Shown piece after piece: positions 24,816 through 33,712 of a stretch of DNA of 39,849 bases; the stretch's first letter is position 1; the number at the start of each line of letters is the position of its first letter. The position numbers and the translations under genes were made by a program. The DNA lies in assembly GCA_910587145.1 (NCBI GenBank), contig CAJUMH010000027.1, forward strand, positions 1 to 39,849, given 5' to 3'. The notes beneath the pieces are model-generated. The model did not search any database. It saw only the letters and a list, made by a program, of their open reading frames with translations, and had not been told where the DNA came from. The stretch comes from an uncultured Ruthenibacterium sp. GTDB lineage: Bacteria; Bacillota; Clostridia; Oscillospirales; Ruminococcaceae.

Positions 24816-26189
24816 TCAGCCGGCGCCCAGCAGCTCGTTTACTGCCAATTCACCCTCCGCCAGCGCGGTTTCGACGTCAACGCCAGCCATTACGTCCGTT
24901 ACCATTTTAGGCACCGGTCCGTTGGGCCATGCATCGATCTGGCTGAACTGCGGAACCGGCTCGTCCATGTTGCCCGCGCGATTCATCTGCTGTGCAAACA
25001 CACGCAGCCATTCGTCTTCACTGAAATAGGGATCGCTCATGATTTCGCTGCTGCAATTCAACATGTTCAGAGTGATTGCCCACTTGGTCATAATATCCTT
25101 TCGGCCAAGGAATCGCAGAAATTCTTTTGCTTCCTCCAGATTCGGGCCCTTCATCGCGGCAAACGACGCAGCGGAGGCAACAGAAGAATTCCCCGTGCCG
25201 TCCTTGCTGGGAATCAGAGCAGCCCCGATTGCATCTTCCATCTGGGGGGCCATATTGATGATATTTTGACGGGTAGATGCACCCACGCCCATAACCATTG
25301 CCGCTTTGCCGGCCATAAATTCGGCAACCGGATCAAAAGACGGATCAATACAGGTAGCCGGCATTACGCCGTATTCGTCAATCGCGGCACGCATCAGGCC
25401 AAGAGATTCCACGCCGGCAGGGCTGTTGAAATTTGCGCGGCTGTAGGTTTCGTCCAAAATAGAGCCGCCGGCTCCGGCCAGCAGGCAGCGCCATGTCTGG
25501 TCGAAACGGCCGTTGCCCACATTCCAAAGCAGGCCCGAACGTTCCAGATTACCGTTCGCATCCCGAACCGTCAGCTTTTCCGCCGCGTCAAACAGTTCTT
25601 CCCACGTTGTCGGAAACTCCGTGATGTCGGCGTCCGCAAAAAATTCCTTATTATAAAGCATCACGCGCGTATCCGCACGCCACGGCAATCCATACCAATG
25701 GCCGTTCTGGAACGATTCCGTTCGCCCGGCTTCGGAATACTGATCCTCTCCCAAATCAGCGATCACATCATCGATCGGCGCCAGGCCACACTTCTCATCG
25801 CCCATGGCCAGCAGAGAAGACGTAAAATAAATGTCGTACACATCGGGAGCTTCACCGCCTGTGCAGGCAAGCGTCATTTTGGTTAGAGACTGATCCCAGT
25901 CGATAATGCTGTACCGAACTCTGATGCCGCTTTCCTCATAGAACTGCTCGGTCAATTCTTTGAGCAGCTGTTCCTGTACCGCACGGTCGCCGTACGTATT
26001 ACACCAAAAGGTAATTTCTCCAGCGTCATTGGCCTCGGCGGACGTCTGGGAGGTGTGGGAGGCAGGCGTGCTGCCCGCGTCCGGTGTCTGCGATGCGGAC
26101 ACTGTGCCGCAGGCTGCAAGACCGAGGAGCAGCCCGACAGACAAAACTGCCGCGACTGCTTTTTTCAGCAAAGCAAATCGTTTGTTCAT
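24816..26189 (-). CDS. ABC sugar transporter, extracellular solute-binding lipoprotein (family 1)
   Basis: 457 aa. Signal peptide with lipobox GLAAC (lipidated Cys27), then a short Ser/Thr/Ala linker. The mature part starts GEITFWCNTYGDRAVQEQLL and includes KLTVRDANGNLERSGLL, typical of MalE/UgpB-like proteins. It delivers an oligosaccharide or glycoside to the two permeases encoded just upstream in the operon. No transporter ATPase gene is present in this locus; clusters of this type often share an MsmX-like ATPase encoded elsewhere. Confidence 0.93.
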   Translation of the reverse strand: MNKRFALLKKAVAAVLSVGLLLGLAACGTVSASQTPDAGSTPASHTSQTSAEANDAGEITFWCNTYGDRAVQEQLLKELTEQFYEESGIRVRYSIIDWDQSLTKMTLACTGGEAPDVYDIYFTSSLLAMGDEKCGLAPIDDVIADLGEDQYSEAGRTESFQNGHWYGLPWRADTRVMLYNKEFFADADITEFPTTWEELFDAAEKLTVRDANGNLERSGLLWNVGNGRFDQTWRCLLAGAGGSILDETYSRANFNSPAGVESLGLMRAAIDEYGVMPATCIDPSFDPVAEFMAGKAAMVMGVGASTRQNIINMAPQMEDAIGAALIPSKDGTGNSSVASAASFAAMKGPNLEEAKEFLRFLGRKDIMTKWAITLNMLNCSSEIMSDPYFSEDEWLRVFAQQMNRAGNMDEPVPQFSQIDAWPNGPVPKMVTDVMAGVDVETALAEGELAVNELLGAG

Positions 26190-26269
26190 GATGGATACAC
26201 TCCTTTAATTATAATATTTTTTCTGCGGGATAGCAATCATTTTTGAAATTTTCCAGAGAACGGGAAAAC

Positions 26270-27115
26270 TTACTCTTTCACCGCACCGGCCGTCAAACCG
26301 CTCACCAGATACTTTTGTAAAAAGCCAAACAAAATTACGGAAGGAATGGTAATCAGCACGCCGGTTGTCACCGTCATCGCCACATTGGTATTGGTGCCAT
26401 ATTGCCCCACAAAGCTGTAAACGCCGATTGAAACCGGCTTTTTCTCTCCGTCCGACAAAATAATGCTGGCCCACATAAATTCGTTCCACGCCAAAATGAA
26501 GGAGTAAATCGCTGTTGCCATGAGCCCGGGGATAGAAATCGGCAGCGCAATTCGGAAAAACGTTCCCAGCCGCGAACAGCCGTCAATGGTGGCGCTCTCT
26601 TCCAGAGAAATCGGAATCGCCGTAGAAAAATAGCTGCGCATCATAAGCGTGCAGAAGGGAAATCCCCAAACCGTATAGGCCAGAATCAGCCCGGTATAGG
26701 TATTGGTCAGACCGGCGTTATAGATCATGAAATACATCGCGATCATCGGCAAAGCGCCCGGAATCAGCTGCGCGAGAAGGATCATGGTGGATACGCCCTT
26801 TTGCAGCCGGCGGCGCTTCCATCGGCTCAGGCTGTAACCGCACAGCGAAGCGCAGACGATGCACAGTATCGTTGTAACCCCGGCGACCCACAGCGAATTC
26901 TTGATATATTGAAGCAGCGGCAGCATCGACCACACTTCGACATAATTGTCAAAAACGATTCGCGAGGGAACCAGCGTCGGCGGAGAAAGCATAACTTCTT
27001 CCGTTGGCTTTACCGACATGATGATCATCCAATAATACGGAAGCAGCACAAACAGCGCCACCAGGCCGATGATGCCATAATGCCGCAGCCCATCCCAAAA
27101 ACGTTGCTTTTTCAT
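26270..27115 (-). CDS. ABC sugar transporter permease, MalG type
   Basis: 281 aa. The ATG at 27115 (MKKQRFW) is chosen because AAAGGAGG lies 9 nt upstream; an ATG at 27139 would overlap the preceding gene. Six predicted helices. The EAA loop that docks to the ATPase reads LEESATIDGCSRLGTFFRIALPIS. Opens with GLVALFVLLPYYWMIIMSVKP as in MalG relatives. Confidence 0.93.
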   Translation of the reverse strand: MKKQRFWDGLRHYGIIGLVALFVLLPYYWMIIMSVKPTEEVMLSPPTLVPSRIVFDNYVEVWSMLPLLQYIKNSLWVAGVTTILCIVCASLCGYSLSRWKRRRLQKGVSTMILLAQLIPGALPMIAMYFMIYNAGLTNTYTGLILAYTVWGFPFCTLMMRSYFSTAIPISLEESATIDGCSRLGTFFRIALPISIPGLMATAIYSFILAWNEFMWASIILSDGEKKPVSIGVYSFVGQYGTNTNVAMTVTTGVLITIPSVILFGFLQKYLVSGLTAGAVKE

Positions 27116-27135
27116 CAGATTAAACCTCCTTTCAA

Positions 27136-28068
27136 TCAATCTGCTGTTTTCAGGTTGGCGCGAAGGTAAAAAACAGACGGAATCAGGACAAGCAGAAGCA
27201 TAATGACACTGGTTGCCGCCGCCAAGCCGTAGCGGAAGTTGACGAACGCCTCCGAATAGACGCGCACCGCCATCACTTCCGTCAGATGGAGCGGCCCGCC
27301 CTTTGTCACCATATAACTTATATTAAAACTGTTAAACTGCCAGATGCCCTGCAATAAAATGGATGTGGAAATTACCGGAATTAGAGAAGGCAGCGTAACG
27401 TAAAAGAACTGTTGGCTTTTTCTCGCGCCGTCCATTTCCGCCGCTTCGTACAGCTCCGGCGGAATAGTCTGAAGCCCGGCCAAAAACATCACCATCATAA
27501 ACGGGAAAATTGACCAGACATTGATGATAATCATCACGAGCATCGGAATGGAAAATATTCCGCCGATCGTTTCCGTCCGCCCCAGAAAATTGAGCGGGTG
27601 ATCGATCACGCCCCATTTCATCAGCACCGTGTTGATTGGGCTGAACGATTCGCTGACGAGAATCTTCCAAATCATGGAAGTCACCAGCGGCGGAGTAACC
27701 CACGGCACCAGGAAAATGGTGCGGAACAAGCCTTTGCCGGGGAAATTTTTGTTCAGTTCTACGGCAATCAGCATTGCAAAGCATCCGCCGATGACGAGGG
27801 AAAGCGCCGCGAACAGCAGCGTGTTTATCATCACGCGCCACACCACCGGATCCCCCAGAAGCTTCGCGTAATTGCCAAGGCCTATAAAAGGCTGTTCCTT
27901 TTTCAGAAGGCTGATGTCAAAAAAGGACATTAGGATGGATCGAAGCGAGGGATAAACCTGAATGCACAGCACGCCCAGCGCCGCCGGCAACAGCATCAGA
28001 ACGGGTGTGCAGGCCTCTAACCGGGAACGCAGCCTCGTCTCTCCGCCTGTCGAAATTTGTTTTTTCAC
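27136..28068 (-). CDS. ABC sugar transporter permease, MalF/UgpA type
   Basis: 310 aa; GTG start at 28068 with GGAGGG upstream. Six predicted helices. EAA loop LYEAAEMDGARKSQQFFYVTLPS. First gene of the minus-strand sugar operon, with a strong promoter at 28216-28245. It forms the transmembrane heterodimer with the MalG-type protein encoded next. Confidence 0.93.
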   Translation of the reverse strand: MKKQISTGGETRLRSRLEACTPVLMLLPAALGVLCIQVYPSLRSILMSFFDISLLKKEQPFIGLGNYAKLLGDPVVWRVMINTLLFAALSLVIGGCFAMLIAVELNKNFPGKGLFRTIFLVPWVTPPLVTSMIWKILVSESFSPINTVLMKWGVIDHPLNFLGRTETIGGIFSIPMLVMIIINVWSIFPFMMVMFLAGLQTIPPELYEAAEMDGARKSQQFFYVTLPSLIPVISTSILLQGIWQFNSFNISYMVTKGGPLHLTEVMAVRVYSEAFVNFRYGLAAATSVIMLLLVLIPSVFYLRANLKTAD

Positions 28069-28102
28069 AATAACGCCCTCCTTTTCCGCATCCGCCTGTC
28101 GT

Positions 28103-28114
28103 CAAAGCGTTTTG
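28103..28114. promoter_or_regulatory. Possible operator in the sugar-operon leader (CcpA/LacI-like)
   Basis: Near-palindrome caaagc/gttttg with a central CG, between the minus-strand promoter and the first gene. This is where a roadblock repressor would bind. It matches the cre consensus only partly. Confidence 0.25.
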
Positions 28115-28137
28115 CGGCTTTTATAGGATAAGTCTCA

Positions 28138-28156
28138 AATATATCATATATATATT
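28138..28156. promoter_or_regulatory. AT-rich inverted repeat at the GH31 promoter
   Basis: aatatat (28138-28144) / atatatt (28150-28156), spacer 5, touching the -35 of the GH31 promoter. A candidate site for the GntR regulator, but AT-rich palindromes arise easily by chance. Confidence 0.25.
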
Positions 28157-28183
28157 GACATTTATACAAGAATATAGTAAAAT
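28155..28183 (+). promoter_or_regulatory. Promoter of the GH31-lactonase pair
   Basis: TTGACA (28155-28160), 17 bp, TAAAAT (28178-28183). Divergent from the ABC operon promoter 33 bp away, so both sets are likely controlled together. Confidence 0.75.
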
Positions 28184-28215
28184 AAAGCAAAATAATTGAT
28201 AATTTGTCTGATATA

Positions 28216-28245
28216 ATTATAAAGCTTTGTTTTCTTTTTTGTCAA
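28216..28245 (-). promoter_or_regulatory. Promoter of the ABC transporter-GntR-dehydratase-GH1 operon
   Basis: Minus strand: TTGACA (28245-28240), 18 bp, TATAAT (28221-28216). Both hexamers are consensus. The leader to the GTG at 28068 is about 140 nt. Confidence 0.8.
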
Positions 28246-28302
28246 GTGAAAAAATCAAAAAAACCAGATTTGTGAACGTTAAACAAATTTCGAGGTGATT
28301 TT

Positions 28303-30708
28303 ATGGACAATCATACGAATGATTCCTGCACTTTTCTGCCTGTCGGCTATCCGGGCCTGCCCTGCTTTCTGTCTGTTTGCGGACAGAATACGTTTCACGT
28401 TACATTCGGCTCGCCGCCAGGCTCCCTGGAGCTGGTACATGCCGAAAGCCGCGCGCCAAAGATTTGTACTGCCGGCAGCATGGCGAGCGCCTCCATAGGA
28501 GCCGGACGAATTTCCATCGATTCCGAGCGCGGCGTCGTCGAATTGTTTTCCGGCGGCGTTCCGGTCTGCACCGTCGAGCCCCCCGTGCTTACAGAGCAGG
28601 AGGAATTCATATGGGAATGGCAGGGTGGAGCGCCTGCCTACGAACCGGCCTCTGCCTCAGAATCCCCTTGGGACTGTTTCCCTCATATCTGTATCACCAA
28701 TCTCACGGAGCGTTCCGTATCGTCTGATTTTTCTGCGGATCTCTGTCTGCATATTTCCCCCTCCGCGCCTCTGCACGGACTGGGCCAGCATGAAAAGGGC
28801 ATTTTCGATTACCGGAACACGCATCAGTATCTTTACCATACATTAATGAAGACGCCCATGCCCTTTCTCTCTTTCGGGCAGGGCTGCGGGGTGCTGATTG
28901 ACTGCGGATGTCTTTTGGAGTTCCAAAGCATGGACGGCGTAATCAGATTCCATCTTGACGGCGTCAATCGGCTGGAGCTGTTTTTCCTTCTCACAGACAG
29001 CATGGATGCTCTTGTGCGGGAAGTGCGCCTTTTAACCGGACGGGCGTCCATGCTGCCGCGCTGGGCGTTGGGCTATGTTTTTTCAAAGGAGCGCTTTCAT
29101 ACGCAGCAGGAGCTTTTAAAGACCGCCCAAATGTTTCGGCAGAAAGGCGTCCCCTGCGATTGCCTTGTGCAGGATTGGCGCTCCTGGGTCGAACCGCTGT
29201 GGGGAAATAAACATTTTGATCCAGCTCGCTTCCCCACAATGAAAGAGGCGGTAAACACGCTTCATGCGCAGAATTTCCGCTATATGGTGGCCGTCTGGCC
29301 CAATGCCTTTGTCGGCGCGGACGATCATCGCGCCATGGACCGAGCCGGCTGTCTGCTCGGAGATTATTTAACCTATGACGCGTTCCGCGAAGATGCGCGC
29401 GATTTGTATTACAGCCAGTGCGAGGAATATGAATCGGTGGGAGCGGACGCTTTTTGGGCGGACGCGACAGAGCCGTTCCAGGAGTTTGAGCCAAGCACGG
29501 AAATATTGCTGGACGATAAGACCCGCAGCGACGCAATTGGCGGCGCGCATAAGCGGCTGCTTGGCGCTCAGCGCGCAAATCTTTATTCGCTCTACCATTG
29601 CCGCGGTTTGTGGGAGCACTGGTCGCGCCACCATCCGAACCGGCGCCCGGTCTTTCTGACGCGCAGTGTATATCCATCGGAGCAGCAATACGGCGTGATT
29701 CACTGGTCCGGCGATATTTCCGCCACCTGGACGGCATACCGGAATCAACTGGCAGAGCTGCTGAATATGAGCATCTGCGGCATTCCCTATGTTGCAGAGG
29801 ACATTGGAGGATTTGCCGTCCGGCGTAAAGAGCCTCCGGTATGGGCCTGGGCGGGAGACTATCCCGGCGGTATGGAGGATCTCGGCTATCGCGAGCTTTA
29901 TGTGCGCTGGATGCAGAACGGCGCGCTTTTGCCGATTTTTCGTTCACACGGTACCGACACGCCGCGGGAACCGTGGTTCTGTGCCGACACGCCGAAAATT
30001 CCCTTCTTTCAGGCTCTCCTGAAAGCAATTCATCTGCGCTACCGCCTGTTGCCCTATCTTTATACGGTGATGGCGGATACCGTTCAAGTTCATGACAGTA
30101 TGATGCGCGCACTCTGCTTTGACTATCCGAACGATGCAAAAGCAGCCTCCATGAGCACGCAATATCTGCTGGGACACAGTCTGATGGTATGTCCGGTATT
30201 GGAAGCGTTTTATTATGGCCCTGACAGCCAAAAGCTGGACAGGAATCCCGAGTGGCCCTGTTATCTGCCGGCCGGCGATGATTTTTATGACTGGTACACG
30301 AACGCTTTTTATCCGGGCGGACAAACCGTACAGGTTCCCGCGCCCATCGACCGCATTCCGCTGTTTGTCAAAGCGGGCGCAATTTTGATCCTGAGCGCTC
30401 ATGCAATGCAAAGCACGGCGGAGCTTTCCTATGAAATACTGGATGTTCGGATCTACGCCGGCCGCAGCGGAACGTGTTCCTTGTATCAGGACGAGGGCGA
30501 CGGCAGCGGATGGGAACAGGGCGCGCTTTGCCGAACGGAATTTATTTGGGACGATTCGTCACGCCAGCTGAAGATCGGGGCGCGGCAAGGCTGTTATCCG
30601 AATATGCCGGAACGGCAGCAGCTGCGGCTCCGCCTGCGGGAACCGAACGGCAGCCTGTGGGAAAAGAACGCCTTTTACGAGGGCGTTCCGCTTACCATCC
30701 ATTGGTAA
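28303..30708 (+). CDS. GH31 alpha-glycosidase
   Basis: 801 aa; ATG at 28303 after GAGGTGA. N-terminal beta-domain up to about residue 245 with LHGLGQHEKGIFDYRNT. (beta/alpha)8 barrel with nucleophile D387 in FWADATEP and acid/base candidate D471 in WSGDISATW. FRSHGTDTPREPW and a C-terminal beta-domain follow. No signal peptide, so cytoplasmic. GH31 includes alpha-glucosidases, alpha-xylosidases and sulfoquinovosidases. The sequence alone does not settle the substrate; the pairing with GH1 suggests an oligosaccharide with mixed alpha and beta linkages. Confidence 0.9.
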   Translation: MDNHTNDSCTFLPVGYPGLPCFLSVCGQNTFHVTFGSPPGSLELVHAESRAPKICTAGSMASASIGAGRISIDSERGVVELFSGGVPVCTVEPPVLTEQEEFIWEWQGGAPAYEPASASESPWDCFPHICITNLTERSVSSDFSADLCLHISPSAPLHGLGQHEKGIFDYRNTHQYLYHTLMKTPMPFLSFGQGCGVLIDCGCLLEFQSMDGVIRFHLDGVNRLELFFLLTDSMDALVREVRLLTGRASMLPRWALGYVFSKERFHTQQELLKTAQMFRQKGVPCDCLVQDWRSWVEPLWGNKHFDPARFPTMKEAVNTLHAQNFRYMVAVWPNAFVGADDHRAMDRAGCLLGDYLTYDAFREDARDLYYSQCEEYESVGADAFWADATEPFQEFEPSTEILLDDKTRSDAIGGAHKRLLGAQRANLYSLYHCRGLWEHWSRHHPNRRPVFLTRSVYPSEQQYGVIHWSGDISATWTAYRNQLAELLNMSICGIPYVAEDIGGFAVRRKEPPVWAWAGDYPGGMEDLGYRELYVRWMQNGALLPIFRSHGTDTPREPWFCADTPKIPFFQALLKAIHLRYRLLPYLYTVMADTVQVHDSMMRALCFDYPNDAKAASMSTQYLLGHSLMVCPVLEAFYYGPDSQKLDRNPEWPCYLPAGDDFYDWYTNAFYPGGQTVQVPAPIDRIPLFVKAGAILILSAHAMQSTAELSYEILDVRIYAGRSGTCSLYQDEGDGSGWEQGALCRTEFIWDDSSRQLKIGARQGCYPNMPERQQLRLRLREPNGSLWEKNAFYEGVPLTIHW

Positions 30709-30841
30709 AATATTCTAAAATCATTTTCTCCAAATCGAAAGCCGCAAACACACAGGTCTTTCGGTATGTTCTGCGGCCGAGCTCTATTTCTTGTTTTGCT
30801 CTGCGGAGTTATCATTCAGAATTGATAGGGAGGGCATTGAA

Positions 30842-31876
30842 ATGCAGCAGATTTTTATTGGCACATACACAGAAGGTACAAAGAGCCAGGGCATTTATAC
30901 CGTGTTGTTTGACGAAGAAACCGGAAGCCTGAGCCGGCAGTTTTCGTGCGGCGCGTGCAAAAATCCTTCTTTTGTCATTCAGAACGGGACGTATCTGTTC
31001 GCTGCGGAAGAGCTGGATTCGCGCGGGCAGGTTGCCTCCTTCCGGATCGATCCCGAAGGCCGGCTGCTGCGCATCGGAGAGCAATCGGTTCCCGGCAGTC
31101 TGACATGCCATGTGCAGCTGAACCGACAGGGAACGCGCCTGTACGCGGCAAATTATGGGAGCGGCTGCTATTTTGGCTGTTCCGTATCCGACGGCACGAT
31201 TGGCTGCGCGCACACGCACATTCAAAACAGGGGCCATGGTTCCCATCCCCAGCGTCAGGAAGGGCCCCACGCACACTCTGTCAATTTTGCATCCGAAGAA
31301 ACGGAATTGCTAACGGCAGATCTGGGAATCGACTGCATTCTGCGCGACCGGATTCTGGAGGACGGAACGCTTGTTCCCCACCGTGTTCAGCCCCGCATTA
31401 CGCTGCCGTCCGGGCAAGGTCCCCGCCATATGGCGTTTCATCCCGGCGGACGCTGGTTCTATGTGGCCACGGAATTGGGCAATCATGTCTTTCAATTCAC
31501 CTGGGACGGCGCCATGTGGAACCAGACAGGCGCGTGGCCCACATTGCCGCCGGAGTTTACCGAACCCAATCTTGCGGCCGATCTCCACATCTCTCCCGAT
31601 GGGAAGCGGCTGTTTGTTTCCAACCGCGGCAAAGACGATATTGCCGTATATCGTATCGCCTCGGAAAACGGCGCGCTCACAGAACTGTTCCGCATCGAAA
31701 CGCGCGGCAGGACACCGCGCAACTTTGCGCTTTTGGCAGACGGCCGTTATCTGATAATTGCCAATCAGGACAGCGACCTTCTTGTTGCGTACGCAATGGA
31801 ACAGAATGCTTCCCGGGCGAGACTGGTTTCGGAGCTTTCCATTCCGTCGCCCGTCTGTATCTGCCCGCGCAGGTAA
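30842..31876 (+). CDS. Lactonase-family (YkgB/Pgl-like) seven-bladed beta-propeller protein
   Basis: 344 aa; ATG at 30842 after GGGAGGGC. Opens IFIGTYTEGTKSQGIYTV and shows repeated blade motifs (NPSFVIQNGTYLFAAEE, HVQLNRQGTRLYAANYGSG, GPRHMAFHPGGRWFYVATEL, DLHISPDGKRLFVSNRG), as in 6-phosphogluconolactonase YbhE/YkgB. It probably hydrolyses a sugar lactone made from the sugar released by the GH31/GH1 enzymes, yielding the acid for the IlvD/Edd dehydratase. No sugar dehydrogenase is in the window. It lies 133 bp behind the GH31 gene, probably on the same transcript. Confidence 0.88.
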   Translation: MQQIFIGTYTEGTKSQGIYTVLFDEETGSLSRQFSCGACKNPSFVIQNGTYLFAAEELDSRGQVASFRIDPEGRLLRIGEQSVPGSLTCHVQLNRQGTRLYAANYGSGCYFGCSVSDGTIGCAHTHIQNRGHGSHPQRQEGPHAHSVNFASEETELLTADLGIDCILRDRILEDGTLVPHRVQPRITLPSGQGPRHMAFHPGGRWFYVATELGNHVFQFTWDGAMWNQTGAWPTLPPEFTEPNLAADLHISPDGKRLFVSNRGKDDIAVYRIASENGALTELFRIETRGRTPRNFALLADGRYLIIANQDSDLLVAYAMEQNASRARLVSELSIPSPVCICPRR

Positions 31877-32195
31877 CGCTTCGCCCGGTTAGACGGAAGG
31901 ATTGGAATAAATGGGCTCGCTGTCATTTTTTCAACACAAATGTTTTCAGCCCTCTTTGTTCCCACTTCCTCTTTTTATAAATGCAGTGCACATACCAGGC
32001 GCCCTTGCCGCCCGGATACGGGTATACTGATTTTTGTACTTTTTGGCGTTTTTAGACACAAAAGAATGAAAAAGGCGAACAGAGCAACCCTTTTGGCTGT
32101 TCTGTTCGCTCTTTTTTCACGCGTTTTGCAACGTGCCGGTTATTCTGTTCGCAAACCTCCGAATCGATCTGCCGCAAGCAACAGTATTTGTTTTT
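31877..32195. other. Gene-free stretch between the lactonase gene and cassette B
   Basis: Contains the terminator at 32075-32118. The rest holds a lone TATACT-like hexamer near 32022 without a matching -35, and nothing else recognisable. Confidence 0.5.
32075..32118 (+). terminator. Intrinsic terminator downstream of the lactonase gene
   Basis: gcgaacag (32075-32082) pairs with ctgttcgc (32102-32109); the stem extends inward by about four more pairs including one G-U. tctttttt follows. Confidence 0.85.
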
Positions 32196-32652
32196 GAGAT
32201 GTAATGTATAAAGGGTGTTTTCACCAGACCACTACAGTACATTGACTGCGGTTCATTTGTGGCAGAATGGTACAGGTTGGAGGGGCGGTGATCGACCAGC
32301 AGAAGGGAACCGAAGCGGGAGCGTCCGGAGATGACCTGGGCGCTCCCTTCTCTTTTTCGGCCCTCTCGAAGAGCGCACTGACCCACCACCTGCCAGGGCG
32401 AGATGGTGGTACTGCCTGATGGCAGCCGTGCGCCCTCCGGGGGCGGCTCCGCCAGAGGTGTTCTTCCCTGCCAGTATACCAGCAGCCGCCAACGGCGGCT
32501 TGTGCATCGGACACAGTTGCGTCGATGCACTGGGGGCTTGGGGCCGTCGGCCACCAACAAGCTGCACCGGGTATATACCGGTGCATTGCTTGCCCCAATA
32601 CTATCAGCCTCCAAAAACAAGGGTTGAATATCGCCCGCATCGGTGCTATACT
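32196..32652 (+). repeat. Conserved non-coding left module, copy B (ncRNA candidate)
   Basis: Homologous to 17008-17461 with small indels that break all frames. Shared pairings: gggagcg/cgctccc (32317-32323 / 32341-32347), tgcc-tgat-ggca, ggcc-gtc-ggcc, and atgcac/gtgcat (32525-32530 / 32581-32586). The first ggtatatacc palindrome of copy A is reduced to agtatacc here; the second is kept. Confidence 0.75.
32624..32652 (+). promoter_or_regulatory. Built-in promoter of cassette B
   Basis: TTGAAT (32624-32629), 17 bp, TATACT (32647-32652), at the same place in the module as in cassette A. The 17-bp spacers differ in sequence while the hexamers are kept. Confidence 0.82.
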
Positions 32653-32715
32653 TTGCTCGTCTCAATTTGATAAATCGGGATTTGCATAAGATTTTTATAC
32701 AAGGAGTAAATTGCA

Positions 32716-33462
32716 ATGACAAGCCGGACAAACAAGTTGAAAACCGCGTTATGGATTTCTGCCGTATATGTTTCATCGTTTATATGCTATGCACCTGCAT
32801 TGTTAGAACAGAATGGAACTATTGTTCCTAATGTATTATTGAGCTTAAAATATTTATATGTGTGTATTCCAGCTATAGCTGCTATTTTTCTGCTGATTTG
32901 TGAACAAAGCGTCAAGGTATATTTTGCGCAAATGTTTTCAGGGAAAATAACTATTAAACAAGTTTTAATATGGGAGATATATATAGTTGCAGGAATATTC
33001 GGTTCTTATTGCTATTCGCTCACAGCGGAAACAGACGTATTTGAAAATACATATTTGACAATAACACAACTATTAACAAGCTGTATATACCTGCTAATAA
33101 CAGCGTTTGTTGAAGAAATAGCATGGCGAGGATTTCTGCTTGAACGACTTCCCTTTAAGAAAATCAAAAATGTTCTTTTTGTTGGTGTCGTTTGGGCCGT
33201 GTGGCACATGCCGATGTGGATCATCAGAAATTCATTGGGCCCTGAACAGATTGTTTGTCTTTGTATATGGACAGTACTTGTTTCGATTGTTTTAGGAATA
33301 ACCTATTATCAATGCAGAAATATATTGCTTATTGCTGTTATGCACGCAACTTTTAATATCTGCTATTTAGCGCCACAGCAATATAATATTGTTATATTAG
33401 CGATCATAATTTTTGCTGGTACCCTATTGAATAAAAAATTAAAGAAAAATTTTTTCTTTTGA
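32716..33462 (+). CDS. CPBP-family intramembrane glutamic endopeptidase (cassette B cargo)
   Basis: 248 aa; ATG at 32716 after AAGGAG. Several hydrophobic helices along the whole length. Active-site motifs of the CPBP/Abi family are intact: EE at 133-134 in VEEIAWRGFLLERL, H164 in WHMPMW, and H210/N214 in MHATFN. Members process prenylated proteins or take part in bacteriocin maturation and self-immunity. The gene is about 35% GC by eye in a much GC-richer region, so it was probably acquired. It is driven by the cassette promoter 64 bp upstream of its start. Substrate unknown. Confidence 0.9.
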   Translation: MTSRTNKLKTALWISAVYVSSFICYAPALLEQNGTIVPNVLLSLKYLYVCIPAIAAIFLLICEQSVKVYFAQMFSGKITIKQVLIWEIYIVAGIFGSYCYSLTAETDVFENTYLTITQLLTSCIYLLITAFVEEIAWRGFLLERLPFKKIKNVLFVGVVWAVWHMPMWIIRNSLGPEQIVCLCIWTVLVSIVLGITYYQCRNILLIAVMHATFNICYLAPQQYNIVILAIIIFAGTLLNKKLKKNFFF

Positions 33463-33464
33463 CA

Positions 33465-33528
33465 AATTCCAGTTTATCGGGGGGATCTCATCTTTATGGT
33501 GAAATCCCCCTTGACAAATGCTCTCTTG
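33465..33528. repeat. Right-end hairpin of cassette B
   Basis: gggggatctcatc (33480-33492) / ggtgaaatccccc (33498-33510), loop tttat, then ttgacaaatg and ctctcttg. Nearly the same as 17748-17811. TTGACA (33511-33516), 17 bp, GATAAA (33534-33539) would form an outward promoter antisense to the end of the citrate synthase gene. Confidence 0.82.
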
Positions 33529-33712
33529 AGGCGGATAAATCGCTCAAAAACGAAAGCTGTAGGCCATACTCCCTGCAAAACCAGGATTCGCGTTTTTGCG
33601 CGGTCTCTCCCTATGGGGGAGCAAAGCATTTTTCTGTTTGGATTTTGGCAGGCGGCATGTCTGCTCGTCTGCCCGCCCTGCGGCTCCCGGCGGGATCCCG
33701 CCAGAGATTCCG

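Larger units (their letters stand above)
32196..33525 (+). mobile_element. Cassette-like element B with CPBP protease cargo
   Basis: Same plan as element A: gaga at 32196, aagggtgttttcacca at 32211-32226, left module to 32652, promoter, AT-rich cargo, right-end hairpin. The right end in reverse reads aagggggatttcacca (33512-33497) and closes with gaga near 33525-33522. About 17 of the innermost 22 terminal positions match. Same orientation as A. No transposase gene. It sits just beyond a transcription terminator, a spot where insertion does little harm. Confidence 0.7.

Noticed and set aside
33689..33702. Perfect 14-bp palindrome as the citrate synthase terminator
   Set aside because: No T-run follows on the minus strand; a short GC palindrome alone is not enough.
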